Program-made: the position numbers and the translations under genes | The notes under the pieces: model-generated | What the model saw: only the letters and a program-made list of their open reading frames with translations | Database searches by the model: none | Told to the model about the DNA's origin: nothing | Shown here: positions 16,648 through 27,200 of the stretch, piece by piece | Layout: the number at the start of each line of letters is the position of its first letter | Position numbering within the stretch: the stretch's first letter is position 1 | Source: JADKFD01 sp050250665 | GTDB lineage: Bacteria; Pseudomonadota; Gammaproteobacteria; Xanthomonadales; SZUA-5 | NCBI GenBank assembly: GCA_050250665.1 | Contig: JBFWOF010000024.1 | Location: forward strand, 30,246 to 94,245 | DNA length: 64,000 bases | Direction: 5' to 3'

Positions 16648-18363
16648 ATGAAATGGTTCATCCGACGCGTCATCAAGAAAGGCAAGGGCAGCATCCAGGT
16701 CGAAGAGGAGATTCACTTCGGTGAAACCCTGACCATCGGTCGCGCTGCCAACCAGGCCATTTTCATCAACGATCTCCGGGCCGCACTGGAGCACGCGCGC
16801 GTGGTCGCGATGGGCAACGGCCGCTATCGAGTCGAATCCCTGGTGGCATCGGGCGTACGCATCAACGGTCAGTTCGAGCACACCGCCACTGCCAGCGCTG
16901 GTACCCAGATCGAAATCGGCAATCTGCGCATTACGCTGGTGGATCCGCCCAAGGATTTCGAAGCCGCGGTCGAAGTGGGGCTGGTCGACAAGTCCGAGGT
17001 GGCCGCGCGCGAACAGTCTGAGGCCCTGCCGCAGAGTCTGGCCGAAGCCGGCATGAGCAAGCGCAAGTGGTCGTGGGCCATGCTCGCGATCACCCTCACG
17101 CTGGGCCTGCTGCTGCCACTGATGGCGCACTACGTGCCCACCTTCCGCTCGCAGATCAAGAATGTCCCGGCCGTGGGCCTGAATGCCTGGGAGTCCGGAC
17201 CGTTGGCCTCGGCGCACCACACCATGGCGAACGATTGCCAGAGTTGCCACGGCACACCCTTCCAGGTGGTCCAGGACGACAAGTGCATTGTCTGCCACGC
17301 CGGGACCAAGGCCCATGCCGATCCGGTGCGCTATCCGCTGCCGGAGATTGCCGAATCCCGCTGTGCCCATTGCCATCGCGATCACAACGGCGACACCGGG
17401 CTGATCCGCGCCGACCAGGAACTGTGCAGCGATTGCCACCGGAATCTGAGCGAGCGCGTCAAGGGCGACACCCAACTGACGGATGTCGGCGACTTTGGCA
17501 ACAACCACCCACAGTTCAAGGTGTTGCTGCCGGCCTGGGATGCCCAGGGTCGATTCATGCCCGAACGCGTGAGCATGGACAAGAAGCCGCTGACCGAACA
17601 ATCCGGGCTGAAATTCCCGCATGCCAAGCATCTGGCCAAGGAGGGATTGAAGACCGCTGACGGCGTCCAGGTGCTGGAATGCGCCAGCTGCCATCAATCC
17701 GAGCCCGGCGGCGCACTGATCGCGCCGATCAACTTCGAGAAGCACTGCCAGTCCTGCCACCGTCTGGACTTTGACCTGCGCATGCCCGATCGCCAGGCAC
17801 CCCACGGCGAAGTCGCGGAAATCCAGTACATGATTTCCGAGTACTACTCAAAGGTGGCACTGGAAGGTGGGTACGATGACGTCCAGGCCCCGGTTTCAGT
17901 GCGCCAGCGCCGCCGCCCCGGCCAGCCCCCGGCCAGCGCCCAGGAACAGCGCGAAGCCCTGACCTGGGCCCGCGACAAGGCGCTGCAAACCACCGACACG
18001 CTGTTCCAGAGTCGCACCTGCACGGTTTGCCATACCGTTTCCAAGGATCCGGCCGCGACCCAGGCTGGCTGGGTGGTAGCCCCGGTACGCGTTGCCGGCA
18101 GCTGGTACGAAAAGGCCAGTTTCACCCATGCCAAACACAGCACCATGGCCTGCGGTGACTGCCACGCGGCGGAGCTTTCCCAGTTCAGCTCGGATGTGCT
18201 GATCCCGGACATCGGCGTCGCGGGTGCCCCATCCACACAAGCACCCTTCGCCTGCCGCGATTGTCACGGCGGCGAGCGTGACCAGCATCTGTTGCAGAGC
18301 ACCTGCATCGACTGCCACGGCTTCCATCAGGCCGAGATGCCCCTGCACGCCGAGAAGAAATAG
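16648..18363 (+). CDS. FHA domain - TM - decaheme cytochrome c
   Basis: A 571-residue protein, ATG at 16648 with an AGAGGGGA ribosome-binding site. Residues 20-98 look like a forkhead-associated (phosphothreonine-binding) domain: LTIGRAANQAIFIND, an invariant-type H in ALEHARV and a late GVRINGQ; the usual S of S-x-x-H is replaced. Residues 141-161 (LAITLTLGLLLPLMAHYV) are a single membrane anchor after a KRK stop-transfer-like charge. The rest would be periplasmic and has ten CxxCH heme c motifs: CQSCH, CIVCH, CAHCH, CSDCH, CASCH, CQSCH, CTVCH, CGDCH, CRDCH and CIDCH. Fusing an FHA sensor to a multiheme domain suggests a phosphorylation-dependent complex at the inner membrane. It is 163 bp downstream of the membrane protein gene. 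Confidence 0.88.
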   Translation: MKWFIRRVIKKGKGSIQVEEEIHFGETLTIGRAANQAIFINDLRAALEHARVVAMGNGRYRVESLVASGVRINGQFEHTATASAGTQIEIGNLRITLVDPPKDFEAAVEVGLVDKSEVAAREQSEALPQSLAEAGMSKRKWSWAMLAITLTLGLLLPLMAHYVPTFRSQIKNVPAVGLNAWESGPLASAHHTMANDCQSCHGTPFQVVQDDKCIVCHAGTKAHADPVRYPLPEIAESRCAHCHRDHNGDTGLIRADQELCSDCHRNLSERVKGDTQLTDVGDFGNNHPQFKVLLPAWDAQGRFMPERVSMDKKPLTEQSGLKFPHAKHLAKEGLKTADGVQVLECASCHQSEPGGALIAPINFEKHCQSCHRLDFDLRMPDRQAPHGEVAEIQYMISEYYSKVALEGGYDDVQAPVSVRQRRRPGQPPASAQEQREALTWARDKALQTTDTLFQSRTCTVCHTVSKDPAATQAGWVVAPVRVAGSWYEKASFTHAKHSTMACGDCHAAELSQFSSDVLIPDIGVAGAPSTQAPFACRDCHGGERDQHLLQSTCIDCHGFHQAEMPLHAEKK

Positions 18364-18386
18364 ACCTCATCGGGGGAAAACTGCAT

Positions 18387-18412
18387 GAGCCCGGCAGAAT
18401 TGCCGGGCTCTG
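18387..18412 (+). terminator. Stem-loop after the FHA-cytochrome gene
   Basis: GAGCCCGGCA - GAAT - TGCCGGGCTC forms a perfect 10-bp stem with a 4-nt loop, 24 bp after the stop. The T-run after it is weak (TGTCATCT), so it is either a partly Rho-independent terminator or a 3'-end stabiliser. It marks the end of the first electron-transfer gene group. Confidence 0.7.
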
Positions 18413-18493
18413 TCATCTCAGGGTTGCGCCAAGGCTCGCCTGCCTTTGCGGGTTGGCGCATTCAGGATTCGACCAGGCGAGGATTCCCGGCGT

Positions 18494-18962
18494 CATTGCG
18501 AGCCACCTGTTTCGGTCCGACACTGCGAACGGGCCATGAACCACAAGCTACCTGTAGGAGCGACCTCGCGTCGCGACCGGCAAGCCGAATGACCGCAGCG
18601 GCGATCGCGCCGCAAGAGCGTTCCCAAAGGTGAACAAAGTTGGCATTCAACCACGCTGACCCCAAAACCACGAACTTGTAATACGGGCGCCTGGAGGGCG
18701 CGGCGAAGCAATCCAGCGGAACGCCAAAAAAAAAGCGCTGGATTGCTTCGCTACGCTCTCCATGAACCTATCTCGTAGATCCCTGAATCTCGGTATACCG
18801 GCAAGAGCCGGCTTTTGTAGCCCGAAGTGCGCGCAGCGCTCTCCGGGCGGTGATGCAGAAGAGCCCCGGTGAGCCGCTGCGCGGCACACCAGGCTACGCG
18901 CAGCAGGCGGGTTCACGGCCCGTGGGCAGTGTCGGGCTGACACACGCGGCTCGCAATGACGC
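18494..18962. repeat. Mosaic of dispersed repeat families in an 800-bp gene-free gap
   Basis: Within the 18364-19162 gap are several families. GCGTCATTGCGAG lies at 18494. GTAGGAGCGACCTCGCGTCG lies at 18554-18578, the same palindrome that is tandem in sufD. GCGAAGCAATCCAGCG and CGCTGGATTGCTTCG lie at about 18703-18750, separated by an A9 run. CCATGAACCTATCTCG lies at about 18769. GGCAGTGTCGGGCTGA with GGCTCGCAATGACGCC lies at about 18925-18962. No coding region with family resemblance is present in this gap. Confidence 0.8.
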
Positions 18963-19121
18963 CAGTTCAGGGCTCTCGCAGTCGGCGGGACACGGCGGGC
19001 TGGCGTCTCAATCGTGCCTGGCCCTGGTCGACGATCAAGGTTGATTGGAGCGTTCCGGAAAGCCGAGCCGAGAAAATCGACGTGCTATCGGGACGGGCCA
19101 GCCCGGGAAACCATGCTGCAA

Positions 19122-19153
19122 ATCCCAGCGGCAACCGAAGTTGCCGCTGGGAT
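19122..19153 (-). terminator. Terminator of the DUF3011 gene
   Basis: ATCCCAGCGGCAA and TTGCCGCTGGGAT form a perfect 13-bp stem with a 6-nt loop, beginning 10 bp after the stop codon of the minus-strand gene. On that strand it is followed by TTTGC. It is the strongest intrinsic-terminator-like hairpin in this part of the window. Confidence 0.8.
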
Positions 19154-19162
19154 CAGGACGGA

Positions 19163-20143
19163 TTAGCGGTTCCTGCTGGCGAAGCGAGCGCGACAGCCAC
19201 GATCCACCCACAGACCACGGCGCGGCGTGTAACCCCAGGACAGATCTTCGATGCAGGGACTGCTCGAGTACTGCTCGATCAGCACCGGAGGACCTTGACG
19301 GCGATCCCAGCTGCAGATGGCATAGCGGTTGTCCAGGCTGGAACAATCCACCCAGTAGGCATTGTACTGGGCCGGGTCGAAGAAGCCGCCGCTCGGCCGG
19401 TAGGCTTCAGCGAACACGCCGGCGCAACCGCGATCAACCCAGATCAGGCCAGGACGCTGTCCCCAGGTACGACCTTCGACACACAGACTGCTTCCACGCA
19501 ACTGCCGCAGCAGTGTTGCCGGTCCGCGGAATGCGACATTGCATTCACGATAGCCCTTGATGCTCTGGCAGGTCATTTCCGGGAGTTGACCGACCGACGG
19601 CGCAGCTTCGCTGAACTGGCCGCGACAGCCATTCGAGACCCAGACCACGCCGGGGCGGTGACCCCAGGTACGTCCTTCCACGCAGCGCGTCGACGACAAC
19701 TGGCGATCCAGCGTCGGCGGATTCAGGAATCCCGTCGCACATTCGCGATAGTCGCGATCGCTCGACTCGCACAGCACCGTACGACCGCGAGGCGGCAACG
19801 GCGTGACCCAGCCCGGGGTGGTGATCTGGCTGGGCGGGACATTGTTCGGATAGGTATTGCCATCAACCCGATCGCGCAAGGACTGCACCATGTCCTGGGT
19901 GATCTGGGCATAGCTCCAGCCACGCGGAATCTGCTCGAGGTAGAACTCCAGCTGATCTTCGGGCAGGGGCCGACCGCCGGACAGTTCGCCATATTGCTTC
20001 TCGAGCACGCGAATCTGTTCGGGCTGATCGAGTTTGCTCAGATTCTCCGGAGCGTAGGCCTTTTCGCCCCCGGTTGTGTTCTGGGCCGCCAGAGGAGCAC
20101 TGGCAAAGGCCAACAGAATGAACAGCACACATAGTCTTTTCAT
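19163..20143 (-). CDS. Secreted DUF3011 repeat protein
   Basis: A 326-residue protein, ATG at 20143 (complement). It has a clear signal peptide (MKRLCVLFILLAFASAPLAA, cleavage after LAA). After a helical region (about 25-110) come three DUF3011-type repeats. Each has a C at its start, a Q/E-L/Y pair, CVEGRTWG or CIEDLSWG, and ends -GxVWVSNGCRGQF, -GLIWVDRGCAGVF or -GLWVDRGCRARF. Paired cysteines per repeat suggest disulfides in the periplasm or outside. DUF3011 has no established function that I know of. It lies between the two electron-transfer gene groups on the opposite strand and is divergent from the lipoprotein gene at 20410, so the 266 bp between them may hold shared regulation. Confidence 0.85.
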   Translation of the reverse strand: MKRLCVLFILLAFASAPLAAQNTTGGEKAYAPENLSKLDQPEQIRVLEKQYGELSGGRPLPEDQLEFYLEQIPRGWSYAQITQDMVQSLRDRVDGNTYPNNVPPSQITTPGWVTPLPPRGRTVLCESSDRDYRECATGFLNPPTLDRQLSSTRCVEGRTWGHRPGVVWVSNGCRGQFSEAAPSVGQLPEMTCQSIKGYRECNVAFRGPATLLRQLRGSSLCVEGRTWGQRPGLIWVDRGCAGVFAEAYRPSGGFFDPAQYNAYWVDCSSLDNRYAICSWDRRQGPPVLIEQYSSSPCIEDLSWGYTPRRGLWVDRGCRARFASRNR

Positions 20144-20409
20144 CGTTCAACTCCCGCAGATAGGCGCCTGATCGAAGGCGCGGCGTCGTGATGGTACCGT
20201 GCCGCGATGGCAGTTGGGTTGGCCGGGCTCACAAGTGTCGCATTGCTGCCTTGGCCCCGTTCAGGAGGGCGCGTGCAGCGAACAAAAAAGCGCCGGAGAT
20301 GCCCATTCAGGTCAAGGAAACGACCATTCGTCGTGAAAGCGGGGTTATGATCAGGGCGCCGCAGGGCTCTGGGGGCCGTACGGCAATGAGAACTTCGGGA
20401 GGATGCTCG

Positions 20410-22485
20410 ATGGCATGGGGACGCTTGCAAGGCGTTGGTTTGGGAATGGCCCTGGCGCTGGTCGCCGGATGTGGCGGTGGATCGGGCCCCAGTACAACCG
20501 GAACGGCGCCGCCCGTCACCGGCCCCTCGCAGGGATGTAGCGGCAGCTGCGCCACCGCTGCTTCCTTCCTCAGCACGTCTGACGTCAGCACCATCCTCGC
20601 GCAGGCGGTCGCAGAAGCTCAGGCCAACAACGTGCCGGCCACCATCGCGGTGGTCGATCGCGTCGGCAACGTGCTCGGCGTCTACCGCATGACCGGCAGC
20701 CCGGTCACCGTGACCATTCATTCCGAGCGCACCGTCGTCGGTGGCCTGGAAAATCTGAAGGTGCCCTCGGAACTGGCGGCGATCGCCAAGGCACTGACCG
20801 GTGCCTATCTGTCCAGTGAGGGCAATGCCTTCACCACGCGCACGGCCAGCCAGATCGTCCAGCAGAATTTCAATCCCGGCGAAAGCAATGCGCCTTCGGG
20901 TCCGCTATTCGGCGTGCAGTTCTCGCAACTGCCCTGCTCGGACTTCATGACGCGATTTTCCAGCGAGCAGGCCATCGGCGCGGGACCTCACCGTTCGCCG
21001 CTGGGCCTCTCCGCCGACCCAGGCGGTTTTCCGCTGTACAAGGATGGCGTGCCAGTAGGCGGTATTGGCGTGGCCGCGGATCCGGATTACACGCTGGACG
21101 TGCGCATTTCCGATCGCGACCGCGACATTGACGAACTGATTGCGCTGGCCGGCACCTTTGGCTTCGGCGCCCCGGCCAATCGCCGAGCCGACATGATCAC
21201 GGTCGACGGCAAGACCTTCCGCTACAGCGATGTCGAATACAGTGATCTGGCGCGCGCCGCCGGCAATGCACCGGCGCTGTCGACGCTGGCCCCCAGTGTA
21301 GGCCAGGTGATCCGCGTACCCGCCTATGCCGATGCCCAGATTCGCGCCGGCACCGCCTTTGGCACGGCCGCCTCGGGCGTCCGTCCGGCCGGTTCGGAAC
21401 TGTCTGACCTCGACGCCTTCGTGATCGTCGACAACAACAACAACAATCGCTTTGCCATTCGCGGCGGCACTGAGGGCAGCAGCAGCGCGCTCAGCGCCGA
21501 CGAAGTCCGCACGGTGTTGCGCGAAGCGCTGAAAGTTGCCAATCGGGCCCGCGCCCAGATTCGCCAACCGCTGGGCAGCCAGGCCCGGGTCAGCGTCTCC
21601 ATCGTCGACACCAACGGCCAGATTCTCGCCATCGCCCGCACCCGCGATGCACCGATCTTCGGTCTGGATGTCAGCCTGCAGAAGGCCCGTACCGCTGCCT
21701 TCTATTCCAACGGGGCCGCCGCGGCGGATCTGCAGAGTCTGCCCAACGCGGTCTATTTCAATGCCGAGCTCGATGGGGCCGGCGTGCAGTTCCGGACCGT
21801 TGCCAACAGCTCCATCGGTGCCTATGTGACCGCAGTGCGGGACTTCCTGGGCCTGCCGGGTGCGCTATCAGACGGCGCCTTTGCCTTCTCCGATCGTGCC
21901 GGTGGCAATATGTCGCGGCCGTTCTACCCCGACGGCATCATCGGTGCTCCGCCCGGACCGTTTTCCAAGCCTTTCGATTCCTGGAGCCCGTTCTCGGTAG
22001 GCCTGCAACTGGATCTGTCGTACAACCAGATCGCGCTGCACGTCGCGCACTACCTGAATCAACGACCGTCGGATGGCCTGGCGCCGCCCCCGACCGGTCT
22101 GGCGCTGTTCCTCGATGGCCAGCTGCTGGCACCGGCGCCGACCGCCGCCAATCCGATTCCATTGCCGGACATTGGTTTCAATTGCAGCGGTCTGCAGCGA
22201 CTGCCCAATGGCATCCAGATCTTCCCCGGCAGCGTGCCCATCTATCGCGGCGAGCAATTGGTGGGCGGCATCGGCGTCTCGGGTGACGGCATCGATCAGG
22301 ACGACATGGTCTCCTTCCTGGGCTTGCACAACGCCGGTGTGGTGCTCGGCGGTGCGATCGGCAATGCGCCCCCGGCGCGTCGTGCCGATCAGTTGGTGCC
22401 GCGCGGAGCGCGCCTGCGTTATGTGCAATGCCCGCAGACGCCGTTCCTGGATTCCACCGAACAGAACGTGTGCGAGGGCAAGTGA
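20410..22485 (+). CDS. Lipoprotein with two GlcG/HbpS-like domains
   Basis: A 691-residue protein, ATG at 20410, preceded by GGGAGGA at a good 6-7 bp spacing; upstream in-frame starts are less likely. Residues 1-21 are a lipoprotein signal ending in lipobox VAGC (Cys21). A GlcG/HbpS (DUF336) pattern appears twice. The first, near residues 55-90, is AEAQANNVPATIAVVDRVGN. The second, near residues 370-425, is VSIVDTNGQILAIARTRDAP followed by DVSLQKARTAAFYS. Each is followed by a long insertion and a second GGIGV strand (VPVGGIGVAAD, LVGGIGVSGD), so the protein looks internally duplicated. Some HbpS-type proteins bind heme outside the cell. Here a heme-related or accessory role beside multiheme cytochromes is plausible but not shown. 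The next gene starts 1 bp after its stop. Confidence 0.8.
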   Translation: MAWGRLQGVGLGMALALVAGCGGGSGPSTTGTAPPVTGPSQGCSGSCATAASFLSTSDVSTILAQAVAEAQANNVPATIAVVDRVGNVLGVYRMTGSPVTVTIHSERTVVGGLENLKVPSELAAIAKALTGAYLSSEGNAFTTRTASQIVQQNFNPGESNAPSGPLFGVQFSQLPCSDFMTRFSSEQAIGAGPHRSPLGLSADPGGFPLYKDGVPVGGIGVAADPDYTLDVRISDRDRDIDELIALAGTFGFGAPANRRADMITVDGKTFRYSDVEYSDLARAAGNAPALSTLAPSVGQVIRVPAYADAQIRAGTAFGTAASGVRPAGSELSDLDAFVIVDNNNNNRFAIRGGTEGSSSALSADEVRTVLREALKVANRARAQIRQPLGSQARVSVSIVDTNGQILAIARTRDAPIFGLDVSLQKARTAAFYSNGAAAADLQSLPNAVYFNAELDGAGVQFRTVANSSIGAYVTAVRDFLGLPGALSDGAFAFSDRAGGNMSRPFYPDGIIGAPPGPFSKPFDSWSPFSVGLQLDLSYNQIALHVAHYLNQRPSDGLAPPPTGLALFLDGQLLAPAPTAANPIPLPDIGFNCSGLQRLPNGIQIFPGSVPIYRGEQLVGGIGVSGDGIDQDDMVSFLGLHNAGVVLGGAIGNAPPARRADQLVPRGARLRYVQCPQTPFLDSTEQNVCEGK

Positions 22486-22486
22486 T

Positions 22487-24277
22487 ATGAGCCTGTGTCT
22501 CTCCGCTGCTCTGGCCACACTGCTGTGTCCTCTGGATGTGCCGGCCAGTTCCTTGAACACCATGAGCCCCTTCATCGGCAGCTCGCTTCCGGCCTATCTG
22601 TACGATCCGAAGAAGTCGACGCTGGTGCGGCGTCGACCGGGGCACCCGGTACCCGAGTCCACGGTTCGCGAGGATCAGAACCCGAACAACATCGACCCGG
22701 CGCCGATTGATGCGGTCGGCGAGTTCATTCCCGTGCCGGATCGCTGGCGCCTGATGGAAACACTGGGCTTTAAGCATCCCTGGTACGACCCTTACAACCA
22801 GAACATCTGGAAGGGCGACAAACCGATCCACGAAGAGGACTGGTTCCTGAGCCTGCTGGCCATTTCCGATACGGTCATGGAACCGCGCTCGGTGCCGACC
22901 CCGGTGGGACCGCAATCCAGCGCCAATCCGGGATCGATCGACATCTTCTCCGGCTTTGACCAGACCATCTTCTCGCAGTCGGTTCTGGCCGGATTGGTCT
23001 ATTACAAGGGCAACACCACCTTCAAGCCGCCCGAATACGAATACCGCCTGACCCTGGCTTTCAACTACAACCGGGTCGAAGTCGACGATGTACGCGCACT
23101 CACCATTGATCCGCGCAAGGGCAAGGTCCGTGACGATGGATTCATCGCTGTGCAGGAAATCTTCGCCGACGTACATCTGCGCGATGTCTCGCCGCGCTAC
23201 GATTTCGATGCCATCCGCGTTGGCATACAGCCCTTCTCCAGCGATTTCCGCGGCTTCCTGTTCCAGGATCTGCAATTCGGCGTGCGCCTGTTCGGCAACC
23301 GCGACAACAACAAGAAGCAATACAACCTGGCCTGGTTCCGACGGGTCGAGAAAGACCTGAACTCCGGCCTCAACGACGTCGCCGAAGGCCTGCGGGATGA
23401 CGACGTCTTCATCGCCAACTATTACTGGCAGGATCTGGGCCGTCTGGGCTTCACCTCGCAAGCCACCTTTGCCTACAACCGCAATCGCGAGACCGAATTC
23501 TTCTTCGATTCCAACGGTTTCATCCAGCGGCCCTCATCGCTGGGCGTCGAACAACCGCGCGAATACGATGTCTTCTATCTCGGCTACAACGGTGACGGTC
23601 GTCTGGGCTGGCTAAATCTGTCCACGTCCGCCTATTTTGCCTTCGGCAACAACGACAACACCTTTACCGGCGAAGACAGCGACATCCGCGCTGGTTTCTT
23701 TGCGGCCGAACTCTCGCGCGACTATGACTGGATCCGGCCGCGACTCTCGATCGCCTGGGCTAGCGGCGACGATGATCCTTTTGACGATCGCAGCACCGGC
23801 TACGATGCCATTTTCGAGAACCCGATCTTTGCTGGCGCCGATACCAGCTACTGGATTCGGCAGAACATGCCGCTGGTCGGCGGTGGCGGCGTCACCCTGG
23901 CAACGCGCAACGGCATTCTGCCTTCGCTGCGTTCCTCGAAGGAACAGGGACAATCGAATTTCGAGAACCCCGGCCTGCGCCTGATCGGCGTCGGCGCCGA
24001 CTTCGATTTGACGCCGGAGTCACGGGTGTCGGTCAATCTGAACCAGCTCTGGTTCGACAACACCGCGGTGCTCGAAGTCGCCCGCAATCAAGCGCCCATC
24101 GACCGCTCCATCGGCACCGACTTCTCGGTCGCCTGGATTTGGCGCCCCTTCATGTCCCAGAACGTCGTGGTACGACTGTCGGGCGCCCTGCTGGAGCCCG
24201 GTGCTGGTCTGGCCGATCTCTACGGCGACGACCACACGTATTACACCGTTCTGGGTAATGTGATTCTGACGTATTGA
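22487..24277 (+). CDS. Candidate outer-membrane beta-barrel (porin-like) of the cytochrome cluster
   Basis: A 596-residue protein, ATG at 22487. The N-terminus (LCLSAALATLLCPLDVPASS) resembles an export signal but lacks basic n-region residues, which is odd. The body has many alternating amphipathic strands with aromatic ends (for example YEYRLTLAFNYNRVEVDDV, LNLSTSAYFAFGNNDN, VSVNLNQLWF, VVVRLSGALLEPG). It ends in a beta-strand with a terminal aromatic residue, YTVLGNVILTY, the usual Bam recognition signal. I do not recognise a named porin family; it is not obviously MtrB. Tight coupling to the lipoprotein (1 bp upstream) and the decaheme protein (17 bp downstream) suggests a porin-cytochrome arrangement. 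Confidence 0.7.
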   Translation: MSLCLSAALATLLCPLDVPASSLNTMSPFIGSSLPAYLYDPKKSTLVRRRPGHPVPESTVREDQNPNNIDPAPIDAVGEFIPVPDRWRLMETLGFKHPWYDPYNQNIWKGDKPIHEEDWFLSLLAISDTVMEPRSVPTPVGPQSSANPGSIDIFSGFDQTIFSQSVLAGLVYYKGNTTFKPPEYEYRLTLAFNYNRVEVDDVRALTIDPRKGKVRDDGFIAVQEIFADVHLRDVSPRYDFDAIRVGIQPFSSDFRGFLFQDLQFGVRLFGNRDNNKKQYNLAWFRRVEKDLNSGLNDVAEGLRDDDVFIANYYWQDLGRLGFTSQATFAYNRNRETEFFFDSNGFIQRPSSLGVEQPREYDVFYLGYNGDGRLGWLNLSTSAYFAFGNNDNTFTGEDSDIRAGFFAAELSRDYDWIRPRLSIAWASGDDDPFDDRSTGYDAIFENPIFAGADTSYWIRQNMPLVGGGGVTLATRNGILPSLRSSKEQGQSNFENPGLRLIGVGADFDLTPESRVSVNLNQLWFDNTAVLEVARNQAPIDRSIGTDFSVAWIWRPFMSQNVVVRLSGALLEPGAGLADLYGDDHTYYTVLGNVILTY

Positions 24278-24294
24278 ACGCGCGAGAGGCCTGC

Positions 24295-27200
24295 ATGAAG
24301 CCCATCACAGCTGTCCTACTGACGCTTTCATCGATTGCGCTCTGCCAGTTTTCCAGCATTGCCATGGCTGCCGGCGGCGAGACGCCGGTGGATCGCGTCT
24401 ATGTCACCGCCCCGGACGCGCCGCGCAATCAGACTCAGGCGGCAGCCGACGCCAAGAGTGCCGGCTGCATGAGTTGCCACAATCCCATCGACCAGAAATC
24501 GATGCATGCCTCGCCCGCCGTGATTCTCGGCTGTACCGACTGCCATGGCGGCGACGCCACCGTTCAGGGACCAGCCAGCGCCGGTCACGCACAACCTGCC
24601 CCGGGTCACGGCCACGACAGCGACTCGGAACATGGCCACAGCACCACCGCCTACGCGCCAGACTACATGGCCGCCATGGAGAAGGCACATGTGTTGCCGC
24701 GCTATCCACAGACCTGGCATTACCCCCGATCCAGCAATCCCGAGCGTACCTATACGCTGCTGAACCGCGAAGCGCCCGAATTCGTGCGTTTCATGAATCC
24801 CAGCGACCTGCGTATTGCCCATGAGGCCTGCGGCGCCTGCCATCAGCCGATTATTGAAGCCGCCAAGCGCTCGATCATGGCCACCGGCGCCATGCTTTGG
24901 GGCGGCGCCTCGTACAATAACGGCATTCTCCCGTTCAAGCGCTACATCCTCGGCGAGGGTTACGAGCGTGACGGCACCGCAGCCATCATCAACGCGCTGG
25001 AGCCGGTGACGCCGGCCATGCAGATGCGCGGTGCCCTGTCGCAACTGGTGCCCCTGCCGGCCTGGGAAGTGATTCCTCCTGGTGACATTTTCCGCGTCTT
25101 CGAGCGCGGCGGCCGCAATATCAACACCACCTTCCCGGAAACCGGATTGCCCAATTCACTGGGCCAGATCCAGCGCCTGGAAGAGCCGGGTCGTCCGGAC
25201 ATCAAGCAGTCCAATCGCGGACCAGGTACCGGCCAGCGCATTGCCGTGCCGGTGATCAACATCCACAAGACCCGATTGAACGACCCGAACATGTGGTTCA
25301 TGGGCACCAATGACCAGCCGGGCGATTTCCGCAACTCGGGTTGTTCGGCCTGTCATGTGCCTTATGCCAATGACCGCGATCCGCGCCACTCCGGTCCCTA
25401 TGCGGCTTTCGGCCACATGGGCCAGAGCCAGCAGGCCGATCCGACCATTCCCAAGGATCAGCCCGGACATCCGCTGAAGCACGCTTTCACACGCTCGATC
25501 CCGACCAGTCAGTGCATGAACTGCCACATGCATCAGCCGAACATGTTCATCAACACCTTCCTCGGTTACACGATGTGGGACTACGAGTCCGACGCGCCCT
25601 TCATGTGGCCGGAACAGCAGCGCTATCCGACCCACGACGAGATGCGCAAGGCGCTGGACCGCAACCCGGAAGAAGCGGTGATCCGTGGCAAGTGGTCGGA
25701 CCTGGATTTCGTCAAGGACGTATCGCTGCTCAATCCGAAACTGAAAGACACCCAGTTTGCCGACTATCACGGTCACGGCTGGAACTTCCGCGCCATCTTC
25801 AAGCGCGATCGCAAGGGCAATCTGCTGGATGCCGAAGGCGCGAAGGTCGACGACGCCGATCCGAAGAAGTTCGAGAAGGCGGTGCACATGTCGAGCATCC
25901 ATGTCGACCTCGGCATGCATTGCGTGGACTGTCATTTCGCCCAGGACATGCACGGCAACGGCCATATCGTCGGCGAAGTGGCTGCCGGGGTGGAAATCCA
26001 GTGCAAGGACTGCCATGGCACGCCGGACAAGTACCCGACACTGATCACTTCGGGCGCCATGGCCAGCAAGGCCGGCCGCGATCTGTCCAATCTGCGCAAC
26101 CCGGACGGCGAGAAGCGCTTCGAGTGGATCGACGGCAAGCTGATCCAGCGCTCGATCATGGAAAGCGGATTGCAGTGGGAAATGTCACTGGTCAAGGACA
26201 CTTCGGACCCGGCCAATCCTGCCTACAACGCCAAGGCCGACCGCGCTCACACCATGAGTCGCGACACTGCCAAGCAGACCTATGGCAAGGATGTGGCGCC
26301 GGCGGACTACGCCCATGGCGAGGACGAGATGCTGTGCTACAGCTGTCACACCAGCTGGACCACCAGTTGTGGCGGCTGCCATCTGCCCATCCAGGCCAAC
26401 TGGAAGACCGAGCGCCATCATTTCGAGGGCGGCGCGACTCGAAACTACGCCACCTACAACCCGCAGGTGGCACGTGACGATGTGTTCATGCTGGCCAAGC
26501 ACGGCGAGGTCAAGGATTACAAGTACGCGCCAATGCGCTCCTCCAGCGCGCTGATCCTGTCGTCGACCAACTCCAACCGCGAGCGCATCTACATCCAGCA
26601 ACCGCCGATCGCCGCATCCGGCTACAGCTCACAGGCTTTCGCCCCGCATTACCCGCATACCGAACGCCGCACCGAGACCAAGACCTGCACTGATTGCCAT
26701 CTGTCCGAACAGAATGACAATAACGCCATCATGGCGCAGCTGCTGGGTCAGGGAACGCGCTTCATGGACTTCCTCGGCTTCAACGCCTGGGTGGGCGGCG
26801 ATGGTGAAATCAGCGCCATCCGCGTGACTGAATGGGAAGAGCCGCAGGCAGTGGTTGGCAGTTATCTGCATCGCTATGCCTATCCGGACTGGTTCAAGCA
26901 GCATGAGGACAATGGCAAGCAGCTGACCGAGGGCTACGATCATTCCGCGGGCTATGCCAACTGCCTGCAGATTCGCGGCGAGTATGTCTACGTGGCCGAA
27001 GGCAGCAAGGGCATTCGTGTCTACGACGCTGCCGGCATCGCCAACAAGGGCGTCAGCCAACGGATCATCACAGCGCCGTTCTCACCACTGGGTCATGACA
27101 CCCATATCGACAGCGCCAATGCCACCTGCATCGTGCTGCCGACCACCCAGCCCGTTCAGCCCTCGCGCAACGAGGGTGATCTAATGCGCAAGGTCAACCT

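Noticed and set aside
16594..17805. 403-residue open frame opposite the FHA-cytochrome gene
   Set aside because: The plus-strand frame contains ten CxxCH motifs and a coherent domain layout, so the minus-strand frame is a shadow.
20188..20409. Longer N-terminus for the GlcG-like lipoprotein
   Set aside because: It would bury the lipoprotein signal inside the protein. GGGAGGA at correct spacing supports the start at 20410.
24274..24294. Earlier in-frame ATG for the decaheme-LVIVD protein
   Set aside because: It overlaps the end of the barrel gene and would put acidic residues before the signal peptide. The ATG at 24295 has a good ribosome-binding site and signal peptide.
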